Assembly (NCBI RefSeq): GCF_025465935.1
Contig: NZ_JANLNV010000080.1
Coordinates: forward strand, 62,001 to 126,000
Direction of reading: 5' to 3'
From: Pseudomonas sp. 7P_10.2_Bac1
Lineage (GTDB): Bacteria > Pseudomonadota > Gammaproteobacteria > Pseudomonadales > Pseudomonadaceae
Length of the DNA: 64,000 bases
This document shows, in pieces, positions 1 through 10,911 of this stretch. The translations under genes and the position numbers were made by a program. Under the pieces are notes generated by a model. That model was not told where the DNA came from and did not search any database. It saw only the letters and a program-made list of their open reading frames with translations. How positions within the stretch are numbered: the stretch's first letter is position 1; every line of letters begins with the position of its first letter.

Positions 1-1050
1 CAGTCGACGCAGATGGCAGGTCACTTCTTCTCGATCGTGGTACAGCTGCTTGCAGCCGATGTCGACCTGAATACCGCGCGCCTTGAAGCCGTCGGCAATG
101 CGGTCGAGCAAACGGCGCACTTCGGCGTAGCGTTGTTTCATCGGCAGCTTCAAGTTGACCACGGCTTCGCGGCAATGCCCTTCGCCGATCCACTCTTCAA
201 GCATCGCCGCATTGCGGGCAGGCTTTTCGACGATATCGCAGACCATCCAGTCCACCGGCTGCTTGGGCTTGAAGGTAAAACCATCGGCCATGAGGTGCTG
301 CACCAGGCCGGTGTCCATCAGGCTTTCGGCCATCGGGCCATTGTCGACGGCGGTTACGAGCATGCCGCGATTGACCAGTTGCCAGGTCCAGCCACCGGGG
401 GCAGCGCCCAGGTCAACGCCAGTCATGTCGCTGTGCAGGCGCTCATCCCATTGATCACGCGGGATGAAATGATGCCAGGCCTCTTCCAGCTTCAGAGTCG
501 AACGGCTCGGGGCCTCACGCGGGAACTTGAGGCGCGGAATGCCCATCGGCCACATGGCCGAATTGTTGGACTCAGCCAGCCCCAGGAACACTTCACGGCC
601 ACTTTTGAAGGTCAGCAACAAGCGCGGTTTGTGATCGGCGTTTTCGACCAGCTTGCCCGCCTTGAGCAACGCCTTGCGCAGATGCACCTCGAACTTCTTG
701 CAGAAGTTGGAGAGTTCCTTGCCGTCGTTGGTGTCGACCACTTCCAGCCACAGGCTGCCACACACCGGAAAATCGGCCATGTGCTCGAGAATCACGCTGA
801 TCCGGTCGGTTTCCGGCAGGTCAACAAAACCGCCACGCGCCCATTGCCGAGGGAAAATCAGTTCGCGAAAACGCACGTGCTGCATGAGGCGTTCAGCGCC
901 GCCTGCTTCGGTGCAGACAAATTCGGCACAGGCCGCGCCCGGCTTGGCTTTGGCATAGCCAGACACATCATGACGGGCGGCCAGCTCAGAGATTTCAGAG
1001 CAGACCTCGCCTTCAAAACCGGGTCGGCAATGCATAAAAACGGTGTTCAT
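1..1050 (-). CDS. rlmM: 23S rRNA 2'-O-ribose methyltransferase RlmM (3' end cut by window edge)
   Basis: RlmM is the SAM-dependent enzyme that methylates the 2'-OH of C2498 in 23S rRNA. The reading frame begins with ATG at 1050 and stays open to base 1, giving 350 residues. The family is usually only slightly longer, so only the last few residues should be missing. The N-terminal half is the THUMP-like part. The C-terminal half carries the Rossmann methyltransferase motif DLGAAPGGWTWQL, followed by a region with MVCDIV and NLKLPMK, whose lysine belongs to the K-D-K-E catalytic set. The gene is divergent from acnA. The long open frame on the opposite strand is its shadow. Confidence 0.93.
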   Translation of the reverse strand, partial: MNTVFMHCRPGFEGEVCSEISELAARHDVSGYAKAKPGAACAEFVCTEAGGAERLMQHVRFRELIFPRQWARGGFVDLPETDRISVILEHMADFPVCGSLWLEVVDTNDGKELSNFCKKFEVHLRKALLKAGKLVENADHKPRLLLTFKSGREVFLGLAESNNSAMWPMGIPRLKFPREAPSRSTLKLEEAWHHFIPRDQWDERLHSDMTGVDLGAAPGGWTWQLVNRGMLVTAVDNGPMAESLMDTGLVQHLMADGFTFKPKQPVDWMVCDIVEKPARNAAMLEEWIGEGHCREAVVNLKLPMKQRYAEVRRLLDRIADGFKARGIQVDIGCKQLYHDREEVTCHLRRL

Positions 1051-1265
1051 TGAATTACTCCTGGGCAGCGGCAAGACATTAGACCGCTGCGCAACCTTGC
1101 CCCAGAGCAAGGTCTGTCACGAAAAGGCGGGCATCATAACTGAGTTCGGAACCTTGAAGCCGTATAGACAGTCCAGTTATTAGCCAGATCATTGAATCAG
1201 GGCTAGGTTAATAGCTCTGTTCGTACCCCACGATCCGTGCCGTGCGGATCAAAAGGAGTCATTTC

Positions 1266-4007
<2,742 letters not shown>

Positions 4008-4020
4008 ACACTGAATAACC

Positions 4021-4085
4021 GCAGGAGTGAGCTTGCCTCGCGATCTTTTGACCTTTGAAAGATCGCGGGGCAAGCTCGCTCCTAC
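4021..4085. repeat. REP-like palindromic element after acnA
   Basis: Long, nearly perfect inverted repeat. One arm reads AGGAGTGAGCTTGCCTCGCG and the other is its near complement, ending in GCTCGCTCCTAC, with CGATCTTTTG near the centre. The flanking GTAGGAGCGAGC-type sequence is typical of Pseudomonas REP elements. Similar cores occur at 6611, 24018 and 41866. It could also stop or stabilise the acnA transcript. Confidence 0.75.
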
Positions 4086-4135
4086 GGGTTTGTGTCTGTA
4101 ATAATCGTGCGCCCTTCTCCCCCCCAAGGATTCGC

Positions 4136-4927
4136 ATGATCGCCCTGCCCTGGCCTTATCTCGCCCTCTTGACCCTCGGCTACGGCATTGCCCTGAGCTA
4201 TGGCCAATTAGGCGTTCAAGCTGTTATTGCCCTGGCCGCCCTGGTGGTGAGCGGGCTTGCTGCCCACCAAACCCAACGATCATGGCTGCGCTATGCCGGG
4301 CACGCAGTGTTTGTGTTGTTGGCGCTGGCCTTGGCCCTGCACTGGTTGCCCGGCTTTCATAACGGTCGCGCGATCGACCCCGAGCGTCTGACCCCGGATG
4401 CCGTGCCTTTTTCGATGTACCTGAATCTGGACAAATCCCTGATCGGCTTTTGGCTGTTGCTGGTGTGCCCGTGGATTGCACCGCGGTTTGACTGGAGGGC
4501 CTCGGTGGGCGCCACGTTATTGGGGCTGGTGCTGGCTGCGATCACCGCGCTGGGCGGTGCGCTGCTACTGGGCATCATTAGCTGGGCGCCCAAATGGCCG
4601 GCTCAAGGCACCCTCTGGCTGGTGAATAACCTGCTACTGGTCACGCTGGTCGAAGAAGCGCTGTTTCGTGGCTATCTCCAGGGCGGGTTGAGCCGCTGGT
4701 TCAAGCAATTGCCTTACGGGCAAACCCTGGCTCTGGTCATCGCCTCGCTGTTGTTCGGCCTGGCACACATCGGCGCTGGCTGGCAGTGGGTGCTGCTGGC
4801 GGGGATTGCCGGGCTTTGCTATGGCCTGGCCTATCGCTTTGGTGGGCTAAGTGCGGCGATCGCAACGCACTTTGGGCTCAACGTGCTGCACTTGGCATTT
4901 TTTACCTATCCGATGCTGGCGCCTTAG
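4136..4927 (+). CDS. CPBP-family intramembrane metalloprotease
   Basis: A 263-residue polytopic inner-membrane protein of the CPBP (CaaX protease / bacteriocin-processing, Abi) family. The family motif is clear: EEALFRGYLQ with E173, E174 and R178, followed by FGLAHIG and HFGLNVL, which supply the conserved histidine and asparagine. About seven hydrophobic segments precede and surround these motifs. The start is the ATG at 4136 after a weak AAGGA; an upstream in-frame extension runs into the REP element and is rejected. Family members cleave membrane-bound substrates, but no substrate can be inferred here. It is followed by a hairpin and then by the taxis receptor on the same strand. Confidence 0.85.
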   Translation: MIALPWPYLALLTLGYGIALSYGQLGVQAVIALAALVVSGLAAHQTQRSWLRYAGHAVFVLLALALALHWLPGFHNGRAIDPERLTPDAVPFSMYLNLDKSLIGFWLLLVCPWIAPRFDWRASVGATLLGLVLAAITALGGALLLGIISWAPKWPAQGTLWLVNNLLLVTLVEEALFRGYLQGGLSRWFKQLPYGQTLALVIASLLFGLAHIGAGWQWVLLAGIAGLCYGLAYRFGGLSAAIATHFGLNVLHLAFFTYPMLAP

Positions 4928-4939
4928 TTATCGGCGCTA

Positions 4940-4975
4940 CGGTAGCCACCGCGTTCACCGACGCGGTGGCTACCG
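4940..4975 (+). terminator. Hairpin after the CPBP protease gene
   Basis: Perfect 14-bp inverted repeat (CGGTAGCCACCGCG and its complement) with an 8-base loop, followed by AAATATTAATTAA. It lies 13 bases past the stop of the preceding gene and is probably its terminator, although the T-run is poor. Confidence 0.6.
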
Positions 4976-5041
4976 AAATATTAATTAAACAATTCCCTAC
5001 GCATGCCGACAGCCTTTCAAAGTCTTGCGGATTGAAACGAC

Positions 5042-6607
5042 ATGCGTAACAACCAGCCCATCACCCAGCGCGAGCGTACATTCCCCGCGCAGCAACGGTT
5101 GATTTCCACTACCGATACCAAAGGCGTGATCACCTACTGCAACGACGCGTTCGTCGAGATCAGCGGATTCTCGCGTGATGAGCTGGTGCGTGCGCCGCAT
5201 AACCTGGTACGCCATCCGGATGTACCTTCAGCGGTGTTCGAGCACATGTGGAGCACCCTTAAAAAGGGCATGCCGTGGATGGGCATCGTCAAGAACCGCT
5301 GCAAGTCCGGCGATCACTATTGGGTAAATGCCTACGTGACCCCGGTGTTTGAAAACGAACGCGTGGTGGGCTATGAGTCTGTGCGAGTCAAGCCGACGGC
5401 CGAACAGATCCGCCGCGCCGAAGCGCTGTACCAGCGCCTGAATCGTGGCAAACCCGCCGTGCCCCGCCGTGACAAGTGGCTGCCGGTCTTGCAGGACTGG
5501 TTGCCGTTTATTCTGGTCAGCCAACTGAGCTTTCTCATTGGCGCGGCGCTCAACTCCAGTTGGGGCTTTGCCTTGGCGGCGTTACTGTCGATTCCATTGG
5601 GCCTGCTTGGCCTGACCTGGCAGCAACGCGGCATCAAGCGTTTGCTGCGTCTGGCCGAGCAGACCACCTCGGACCCACTGATTGCCCAGATGTACACCGA
5701 CAGCCGCGGCCCGCAAGCGCGTCTGGAAATGTCCATCCTGAGCCAGGAAGCACGCCTCAAGACCTGTCTGACCCGTCTGCAAGACACGGCTGAACATTTG
5801 AGCGAGCAAGCACGTCAATCGGATGCGCTGGCCCACAAGAGTTCCAGCGGGCTGGAGCGCCAGCGGGTTGAAACCGAACAGGTGGCCACCGCCGTCAACC
5901 AGATGGCGGCGACCACTCAAGAAGTCGCCAACCATGTGCAGCGCACTGCGGATGCCACCCAGGAAGCCAATCGGCTGACCCACCAGGGCCGAAACATCGC
6001 CGGCGAAACCCGCGATGCCATTGAGCGCTTGTCGGTGGTGGTGGGTGAAACGGGCGCCACGGTGACCCAGCTAGCCAAAGACAGCGACGAAATCGGCGGT
6101 GTCGTCGACGTGATCAAGAGCATTGCCGACCAGACCAACCTGCTGGCCTTGAACGCCGCCATTGAAGCGGCACGTGCCGGTGAAATGGGCCGCGGCTTTG
6201 CCGTAGTGGCCGATGAAGTGCGGCAACTGGCGCAACGCACCAGCACCTCGACAGGCCAGATTCACGGCTTGATTGCCAAGCTGCAACAGACCGCTGCCAC
6301 CGCCGTAAACACCATGGACGCCGGGCATCGCCAGGCACAAGAAGGCGTAGCACGGGTACTGGAAGCTGACGCGGCGCTGGTCGGGATCAGTGAAGCAGTG
6401 GCCAATATCACCGACATGACCGCCCAGATTGCTGCCGCCACCGAAGAGCAAAGTGCCGTGGCCGAAGAAGTCAGCCGCAACATCAGCACCATTGCCGACT
6501 TGGCTGACCAGACCTCGGAACAGGCGCAGCACTCAGCGCTTTTGAGTGAAGAACTGGCGCAGACCGTGAATATCCAATATTCGCTGGTGGAGCGGTTTAA
6601 CCGCTGA
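5042..6607 (+). CDS. aer: PAS-domain methyl-accepting chemotaxis receptor (Aer type)
   Basis: 521-residue energy or aerotaxis receptor. Residues about 10-120 form a PAS domain of the Aer type (STTDTKGVITYCNDAFVEIS, then NLVRHPDVPSAVFEHMW), which in E. coli Aer binds FAD. A short hydrophobic hairpin at about 155-190 anchors it in the membrane without a periplasmic domain. The C-terminal half is the signalling coiled coil, with the highly conserved hairpin tip DQTNLLALNAAIEAARAGE. It should report to CheA/CheW. Its position between acnA and the cbb3 operons matches other pseudomonads and suits a sensor of respiratory state. Assignment to Aer rather than Aer-2 rests on the N-terminal PAS and the single hairpin anchor. 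Confidence 0.9.
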   Translation: MRNNQPITQRERTFPAQQRLISTTDTKGVITYCNDAFVEISGFSRDELVRAPHNLVRHPDVPSAVFEHMWSTLKKGMPWMGIVKNRCKSGDHYWVNAYVTPVFENERVVGYESVRVKPTAEQIRRAEALYQRLNRGKPAVPRRDKWLPVLQDWLPFILVSQLSFLIGAALNSSWGFALAALLSIPLGLLGLTWQQRGIKRLLRLAEQTTSDPLIAQMYTDSRGPQARLEMSILSQEARLKTCLTRLQDTAEHLSEQARQSDALAHKSSSGLERQRVETEQVATAVNQMAATTQEVANHVQRTADATQEANRLTHQGRNIAGETRDAIERLSVVVGETGATVTQLAKDSDEIGGVVDVIKSIADQTNLLALNAAIEAARAGEMGRGFAVVADEVRQLAQRTSTSTGQIHGLIAKLQQTAATAVNTMDAGHRQAQEGVARVLEADAALVGISEAVANITDMTAQIAAATEEQSAVAEEVSRNISTIADLADQTSEQAQHSALLSEELAQTVNIQYSLVERFNR

Positions 6608-6610
6608 CGA

Positions 6611-6675
6611 GGCGCGAAGCCGGCGATCTTTTGATCTTCTATGGCAAAAGATCGCTCGGCACGCTCACGCCTACA
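6611..6675. repeat. REP-like palindromic element
   Basis: Imperfect inverted repeat with the core GCGATCTTTTGATCTT and AAAAGATCGC, and outer parts GGCGCGAAGCC and GGCACGCTCACGCC. It lies between the convergent receptor and hydrolase genes. The TAG stop of the hydrolase (6671-6673) falls within it. Confidence 0.65.
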
Positions 6676-7357
6676 AGGCCAACTTCAACCCGCTGGCTAT
6701 CTTGTCTGCTGCACTGTCCAGATGCTGCTCGTGGGTGAAGCCTGACGCTTTGAGCGGCTTCAAATCGTGATCCGCCGCCGCTAACCACGCCACTTCAATG
6801 CTCGGCGACAGCGAGTAGGTTTGCACGGCTTCGCGATTGCCCAGCGCGTCGCGCTCGCCTTGCACGATCAGGGTCGGCGTGTGCAGTTCGGCCAAGTGCG
6901 CAACCCGGGGTTTTTCCGGCTTGCCCACGGCATAGAACGGATACCCCAGGCACACCAGCCGATCCACAGCCAAATCATCCGCCACCAGGCTGGCCATGCG
7001 CCCGCCCATGGACTTGCCGCCGATGGCTAATTGCCCAGCGACATGCCGTCGCACCTCGCTGTACACCTCGCGCCAGCTTTCCAGCAATTTAGCCTGAGGG
7101 TTGGGCGGCCGTTTGCCACCCTCGAGGCGACGTTGCGCCATATACGGGAACTCGAAGCGCAGCACGTTGACCCCGCGTGCAGCAAGGCGCTGCGCCATCC
7201 CGGTCATCCAGGCGCTGTCCATCGGCGCGCCTGCGCCGTGAGCCAGGATCAGTGTGGTCGCTGACGCGGTGTGCGCTGCGTCCCACAGCCAGCCCCGTGT
7301 CTGCACGCAGTTCGCCCATTGATCCTCGTCAATACCCACTTTGCTGCCTACGCCCAT
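6671..7357 (-). CDS. Alpha/beta-hydrolase family protein (dienelactone hydrolase/TEX30-like)
   Basis: 228-residue cytoplasmic alpha/beta hydrolase. LAHGAGAPMDS (H40-G43) forms the oxyanion region. The nucleophile elbow is GGKSMGGR with S116. QGERDALG supplies the acid and AADHDLKP the histidine. The family resembles KANL3/TEX30 and bacterial dienelactone-hydrolase-like proteins; the substrate is unknown. The ATG at 7357 follows GCGAGGCAAGC. The frame stays open a further 547 codons upstream, but that part is antisense to ccoN and is not coding. The gene is divergent from the first cbb3 operon with only 72 bases between, so that operon's control elements may lie inside this gene. Confidence 0.82.
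   Translation of the reverse strand: MGVGSKVGIDEDQWANCVQTRGWLWDAAHTASATTLILAHGAGAPMDSAWMTGMAQRLAARGVNVLRFEFPYMAQRRLEGGKRPPNPQAKLLESWREVYSEVRRHVAGQLAIGGKSMGGRMASLVADDLAVDRLVCLGYPFYAVGKPEKPRVAHLAELHTPTLIVQGERDALGNREAVQTYSLSPSIEVAWLAAADHDLKPLKASGFTHEQHLDSAADKIASGLKLAL
7319..7332 (+). promoter_or_regulatory. Candidate ANR/FNR box for the first cbb3 operon
   Basis: TTGATCCTCGTCAA matches the ANR/FNR consensus TTGAT-N4-ATCAA at nine of ten fixed positions. It lies 97 bases ahead of the ccoN start at 7430, within the 5' coding part of the divergent hydrolase. In P. aeruginosa the upstream of the two cbb3 operons is the ANR-induced one. The match could be chance within coding sequence, and no clear -10 at the right spacing was identified. 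Confidence 0.4.
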
Positions 7358-7429
7358 GCTTGCCTCGCTTTTAGTCTGCCTATAACTCCAGGCGTGCATT
7401 GCACTCGCCTGATCCGTGGATGGGGAACC

Positions 7430-8854
7430 ATGAACACTTCTATCAGTACCGCCTACAACTATAGGGTGGTCCGCCAATTTGCCATTATGACGGTGGTTTG
7501 GGGCATCGTCGGTATGGGGCTCGGCGTTTTGCTCGCTGCGCAGTTGGTCTGGCCCGAACTGAACTTCGATTTGCCCTGGACCAGTTTCGGGCGGTTGCGC
7601 CCACTGCACACCAACGCGGTGATCTTCGCGTTCGGCGGTTGTGCACTGTTTGCCTCCTCGTTTTACTCGGTGCAACGCACCTGCCAAACCACGCTGTTCG
7701 CCCCCAGGATCGCGACATTTACCTTTTGGGGCTGGCAACTGGTGATTCTGCTGGCGGCCATCAGCCTGCCATTGGGTTACACCAGCTCCAAGGAATACGC
7801 CGAGCTGGAGTGGCCGATCGATATCCTGATCACCATCGTCTGGGTCGCCTACGCCATCGTGTTCTTCGGCACGATCATGCAGCGCAAGACCAGGCATATC
7901 TACGTGGGCAACTGGTTTTTCGGCGCGTTTATCGTCACCGTGGCGATTTTGCACATCGTCAACAATCTGGAAATCCCGGTCAGTTTCACCAAGTCTTACT
8001 CGCTGTACGGTGGCGCTACTGACGCCATGGTTCAGTGGTGGTACGGCCATAACGCCGTGGGCTTTTTCCTGACGGCGGGCTTTTTGGGGATGATGTATTA
8101 CTTCGTGCCCAAACAGGCTGAGCGACCGATCTATTCGTATCGCTTGTCCATCGTGCACTTCTGGGCGCTGATTACCCTGTACATCTGGGCTGGGCCGCAC
8201 CACTTGCACTACACCGCATTGCCAGACTGGGCGCAGTCGCTGGGCATGGTGATGTCGCTGATTCTGTTGGCACCCAGCTGGGGCGGCATGATCAACGGCA
8301 TGATGACCCTCTCGGGCGCCTGGCATAAGTTGCGCAGCGACCCCATCCTGCGCTTTCTGGTGGTCTCGCTGGCGTTCTACGGCATGTCGACCTTTGAAGG
8401 CCCGATGATGGCCATCAAGACCGTCAACGCCCTCTCCCATTACACCGACTGGACCATCGGCCATGTGCACGCCGGGGCGCTGGGCTGGGTGGCGATGATT
8501 TCCATCGGTGCGATGTACCACATGATCCCCAAAGTCTTCGGCCGCCCACAGATGTACAGCATCGGCCTGATCAATGCGCACTTCTGGCTGGCCACCATCG
8601 GCACCGTGCTCTACATCGCCTCGATGTGGGTCAACGGTATCGCCCAGGGCCTGATGTGGCGAGCCGTCAACGCCGACGGCACGTTGACCTACTCCTTCGT
8701 CGAAACCCTGGTGGCCAGCCATCCGGGCTACGTCGTGCGGTTGATCGGCGGAGCGATTTTCCTGAGTGGCATGTTGCTGATGGCCTACAACACCTGGCGC
8801 ACCGTGCGTCATGCCGAGCCTGCTGAAGTTGTCGCTGCAGCGCAGATGGCCTGA
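7430..8854 (+). CDS. ccoN: cbb3-type cytochrome c oxidase subunit I, first copy
   Basis: 474-residue catalytic subunit of a cbb3 (C-family haem-copper) oxidase. It reduces O2 to water at a high-spin haem b3-CuB centre and pumps protons across the inner membrane. The family fold has twelve helices. Ligand histidines are visible in RPLHTNAVIF (low-spin haem b), WWYGHNAVGFF, AGPHHLHYTALP and IGHVHAGALGW. The start MNTSISTAYNYRVVRQF matches the second copy at 10912. It is the first gene of a tight ccoNOQP operon. By position it corresponds to the cco2 operon of P. aeruginosa, the low-oxygen-induced one; that naming is an inference. Confidence 0.95.
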   Translation: MNTSISTAYNYRVVRQFAIMTVVWGIVGMGLGVLLAAQLVWPELNFDLPWTSFGRLRPLHTNAVIFAFGGCALFASSFYSVQRTCQTTLFAPRIATFTFWGWQLVILLAAISLPLGYTSSKEYAELEWPIDILITIVWVAYAIVFFGTIMQRKTRHIYVGNWFFGAFIVTVAILHIVNNLEIPVSFTKSYSLYGGATDAMVQWWYGHNAVGFFLTAGFLGMMYYFVPKQAERPIYSYRLSIVHFWALITLYIWAGPHHLHYTALPDWAQSLGMVMSLILLAPSWGGMINGMMTLSGAWHKLRSDPILRFLVVSLAFYGMSTFEGPMMAIKTVNALSHYTDWTIGHVHAGALGWVAMISIGAMYHMIPKVFGRPQMYSIGLINAHFWLATIGTVLYIASMWVNGIAQGLMWRAVNADGTLTYSFVETLVASHPGYVVRLIGGAIFLSGMLLMAYNTWRTVRHAEPAEVVAAAQMA

Positions 8855-8864
8855 GGAGTCCGCC

Positions 8865-9473
8865 ATGAAACACGAAGTGATTGAAAAGAATATCGGTCTG
8901 ATGCTGTTGCTGATGATCCTGTGCGTGAGTGTCGGCGGCCTGACGCAGATCGTGCCGCTGTTTTTCGAGGACGTGACCAACACGCCCGTAGAAGGCATGA
9001 AGCCCTACACCGCGCTGCAACTCGAAGGCCGTGACGTGTACATCCGTGAAGGCTGTGTGGGCTGCCACTCGCAGATGATCCGCCCGTTCCGTGCCGAGAC
9101 CGAGCGTTATGGCCACTACTCGGTGGCCGGCGAAAGCGTGTGGGATCACCCGTTCCTGTGGGGTTCCAAGCGCACCGGGCCGGACCTGGCGCGGGTGGGT
9201 GGTCGCTACTCGGATGACTGGCACCGTGCGCACTTGTACAACCCGCGCAACGTCGTGCCCGAATCGAAAATGCCGGCTTACCCGTGGCTGGTATCGACGC
9301 CAGTGGACAGCAGCCATACCGCGAAAAAACTCGAAGTGATGCGCACCCTCGGCGTGCCTTACACCGATGAAGACATTGCCAATGCCAAACAGTCGGTCAA
9401 AGGCAAAACCGAAATGGACGCGCTGGTCGCCTACCTGCAAGTGCTCGGCACTGCGATCAAGAGCAAGAGGTAA
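8865..9473 (+). CDS. ccoO: cbb3-type cytochrome c oxidase subunit II, first copy
   Basis: 202-residue membrane-anchored monohaem cytochrome c that passes electrons to CcoN. One N-terminal transmembrane anchor (IGLMLLLMILCVSVGGL) is followed by the periplasmic haem site GCVGCHSQMIRPFRAE. The axial methionine probably lies in the later ESKMPAYPWL stretch. The ATG at 8865 has CTGAGGAG upstream, 10 bases after the ccoN stop. An in-frame extension to 8811 overlaps ccoN and is rejected. The C-terminal half differs more from the second copy than the haem region does. Confidence 0.95.
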   Translation: MKHEVIEKNIGLMLLLMILCVSVGGLTQIVPLFFEDVTNTPVEGMKPYTALQLEGRDVYIREGCVGCHSQMIRPFRAETERYGHYSVAGESVWDHPFLWGSKRTGPDLARVGGRYSDDWHRAHLYNPRNVVPESKMPAYPWLVSTPVDSSHTAKKLEVMRTLGVPYTDEDIANAKQSVKGKTEMDALVAYLQVLGTAIKSKR

Positions 9474-9476
9474 GCC

Positions 9477-9683
9477 ATGGTGTTTGAGATCAATAGCGCA
9501 ATGATTCGCGGGTTAGGCACGGTGGTGGTTGCAGTGGCATTTATCGGTCTGGCGCTGTGGGTGTTCAGCCCGCGACGCAAGGCAGAGTTCGATGACGCGA
9601 CCCTGCTGCCATTCAAGGACGATCCCGAGGCCATCAAACACGTCAAGCAGGAACAAGCGGCCAGGAGTAACAAAAATGTCTGA
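9477..9683 (+). CDS. ccoQ: cbb3-type oxidase small subunit CcoQ, first copy
   Basis: 68-residue single-helix membrane protein (FixQ/CcoQ family) that stabilises the CcoNOP complex. The helix is IRGLGTVVVAVAFIGLALWVF, followed by the typical SPRRKAEFDDATLLPF and a charged tail. The ATG lies three bases after the ccoO stop, and AAGAGG at the ccoO end serves as the ribosome site. A second ATG nine codons in (MIRGLG) would give a protein closer in length to the second copy. Confidence 0.9.
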   Translation: MVFEINSAMIRGLGTVVVAVAFIGLALWVFSPRRKAEFDDATLLPFKDDPEAIKHVKQEQAARSNKNV

Positions 9684-10614
9684 GTTCTGGAGTCTCTATG
9701 TCAGCGTATTGACCATTGGCACGCTGATCGGTCTGACCTGGCTGCTGTTCGGTACACGCAAGGGCGAGAAAAAGAGCGAGACCCACGAAACCATGGGTCA
9801 CAGCTTTGATGGCATCGAGGAGTACGACAACCCGCTGCCACGCTGGTGGTTCCTGTTGTTCATCGGCACGCTGGTGTTCGGGGTCGGCTATTTGATCCTC
9901 TACCCGGGCCTCGGTAACTGGAAAGGCCTGCTGCCGGGTTATGAGGATGGCTGGACCGGCGCCCACGAGTGGGAAAAGGAGATGGACAAGGCCGATGCCC
10001 GGTTCGGACCAATTTTTGCCAAGTACGCGGCGATGCCCGTCGCGCAGGTGGCACAGGACCCTGCCGCGCTGAAAATGGGCGGCCGCCTGTTTGCGTCCAA
10101 CTGCTCGGTGTGCCACGGCTCGGATGCCAAGGGCGCGTTCGGCTTTCCTGATCTGACGGACGCATCCTGGCGCTGGGGCGGCGATGCCGACACCATCAAG
10201 GCCACAATCATGGGCGGACGTATCGCAATGATGCCGGCCTGGGGTGAAGTGCTGGGTGAAGACGGGGTCAAGAATGTCTCGGCCTATGTTCGCCACGACC
10301 TGGCAGGCCTGCCGTTGCCGCAAGGTGCGTCGTTCAATCTGGACGCGGGCAAGCAAGCGTATGACACCACCTGCGTGGCGTGTCATGGCGCTGGCGGCAA
10401 AGGTAACCCGCTGCTCGGCGCCCCGGACCTGACCACACCCGCTGCCTTTATCTACGGTACCGGCCTGGCGCAATTGCAGCAGACCATCCGCCATGGTCGT
10501 CAGGGCCATATGCCTGCGCAAAACGAACTGTTGGGCAACGACAAGGTGCAATTGGTAGCCGCCTATGTGTACAGCTTGTCGCGAGGTGACTCAGAGGAAA
10601 AAACCATGGAATAA
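9676..10614 (+). CDS. ccoP: cbb3-type cytochrome c oxidase subunit III (dihaem), first copy
   Basis: 312-residue dihaem cytochrome c subunit. It has two N-terminal membrane helices (about 5-25 and 55-75), then two cytochrome c domains with CSVCHGSDAKG and CVACHGAGGKG. Each domain also has a downstream methionine motif (MMPAWGEVLG and HMPAQNELLG). It accepts electrons from soluble or membrane cytochromes. The start overlaps the end of ccoQ by 8 bases, indicating translational coupling. It is 13 residues shorter than the second copy, which carries an insertion after the LPGY motif. Confidence 0.95.
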   Translation: MSEFWSLYVSVLTIGTLIGLTWLLFGTRKGEKKSETHETMGHSFDGIEEYDNPLPRWWFLLFIGTLVFGVGYLILYPGLGNWKGLLPGYEDGWTGAHEWEKEMDKADARFGPIFAKYAAMPVAQVAQDPAALKMGGRLFASNCSVCHGSDAKGAFGFPDLTDASWRWGGDADTIKATIMGGRIAMMPAWGEVLGEDGVKNVSAYVRHDLAGLPLPQGASFNLDAGKQAYDTTCVACHGAGGKGNPLLGAPDLTTPAAFIYGTGLAQLQQTIRHGRQGHMPAQNELLGNDKVQLVAAYVYSLSRGDSEEKTME

Positions 10615-10625
10615 CGTCTGACACG

Positions 10626-10737
10626 GCAGGAGCGACGGCGAGTCGCCCCCACAAAGATGTATACAACATTGTGAACAAAATCTGGACTTTCCGTCTTTCC
10701 TCTTTTACTTTCTCCCTCAGGGCTGGCTCGCCAGCCC
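10626..10737. other. Intergenic region between the cbb3 operons: REP-like remnant and hairpin
   Basis: GGCAGGAGCGACGGCGAGTC (10626-10645) resembles half of a Pseudomonas REP element. At 10720-10737 the sequence GGGCTGGCTCGCCAGCCC is a perfect short hairpin. It is not followed by a T-run on the plus strand, so its role as a terminator of the first operon is uncertain. No ORF of note was seen in the 297-base gap. Confidence 0.4.
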
Positions 10738-10836
10738 CCTCGCCACACCCTTCCACGCAGCGTTAATCAATCCATGGATTTTTGCAGGAAGGCCGCAGAA
10801 CAAGGGCTGCAAGGCAGATGCCGGGGTCAGGCTGCG

Positions 10837-10865
10837 TTGCAATAGCCCTATGCTTTATCCATACT
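10837..10865 (+). promoter_or_regulatory. Candidate sigma-70 promoter for the second cbb3 operon
   Basis: TTGCAA, a 17-base spacer, then CATACT (10860-10865), placed 47 bases ahead of ccoN at 10912. No good ANR box was found in this gap. This fits constitutive expression, as known for the cco1 operon of P. aeruginosa. Found by eye only. Confidence 0.4.
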
Positions 10866-10911
10866 TGCGACCATTTTGCCCCTAATAACTATAAAACCGT
10901 GGAACCTTGCG

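Noticed and set aside
13..1053. Plus-strand ORF of 346 codons
   Set aside because: It is the antisense shadow of rlmM, whose motifs are clear on the minus strand.
7358..8998. Open frame extending the hydrolase by 547 codons at its N-terminus
   Set aside because: This part is antisense to ccoN and ccoO. The hydrolase domain begins at 7357 with a suitable start, so the extension is chance openness.
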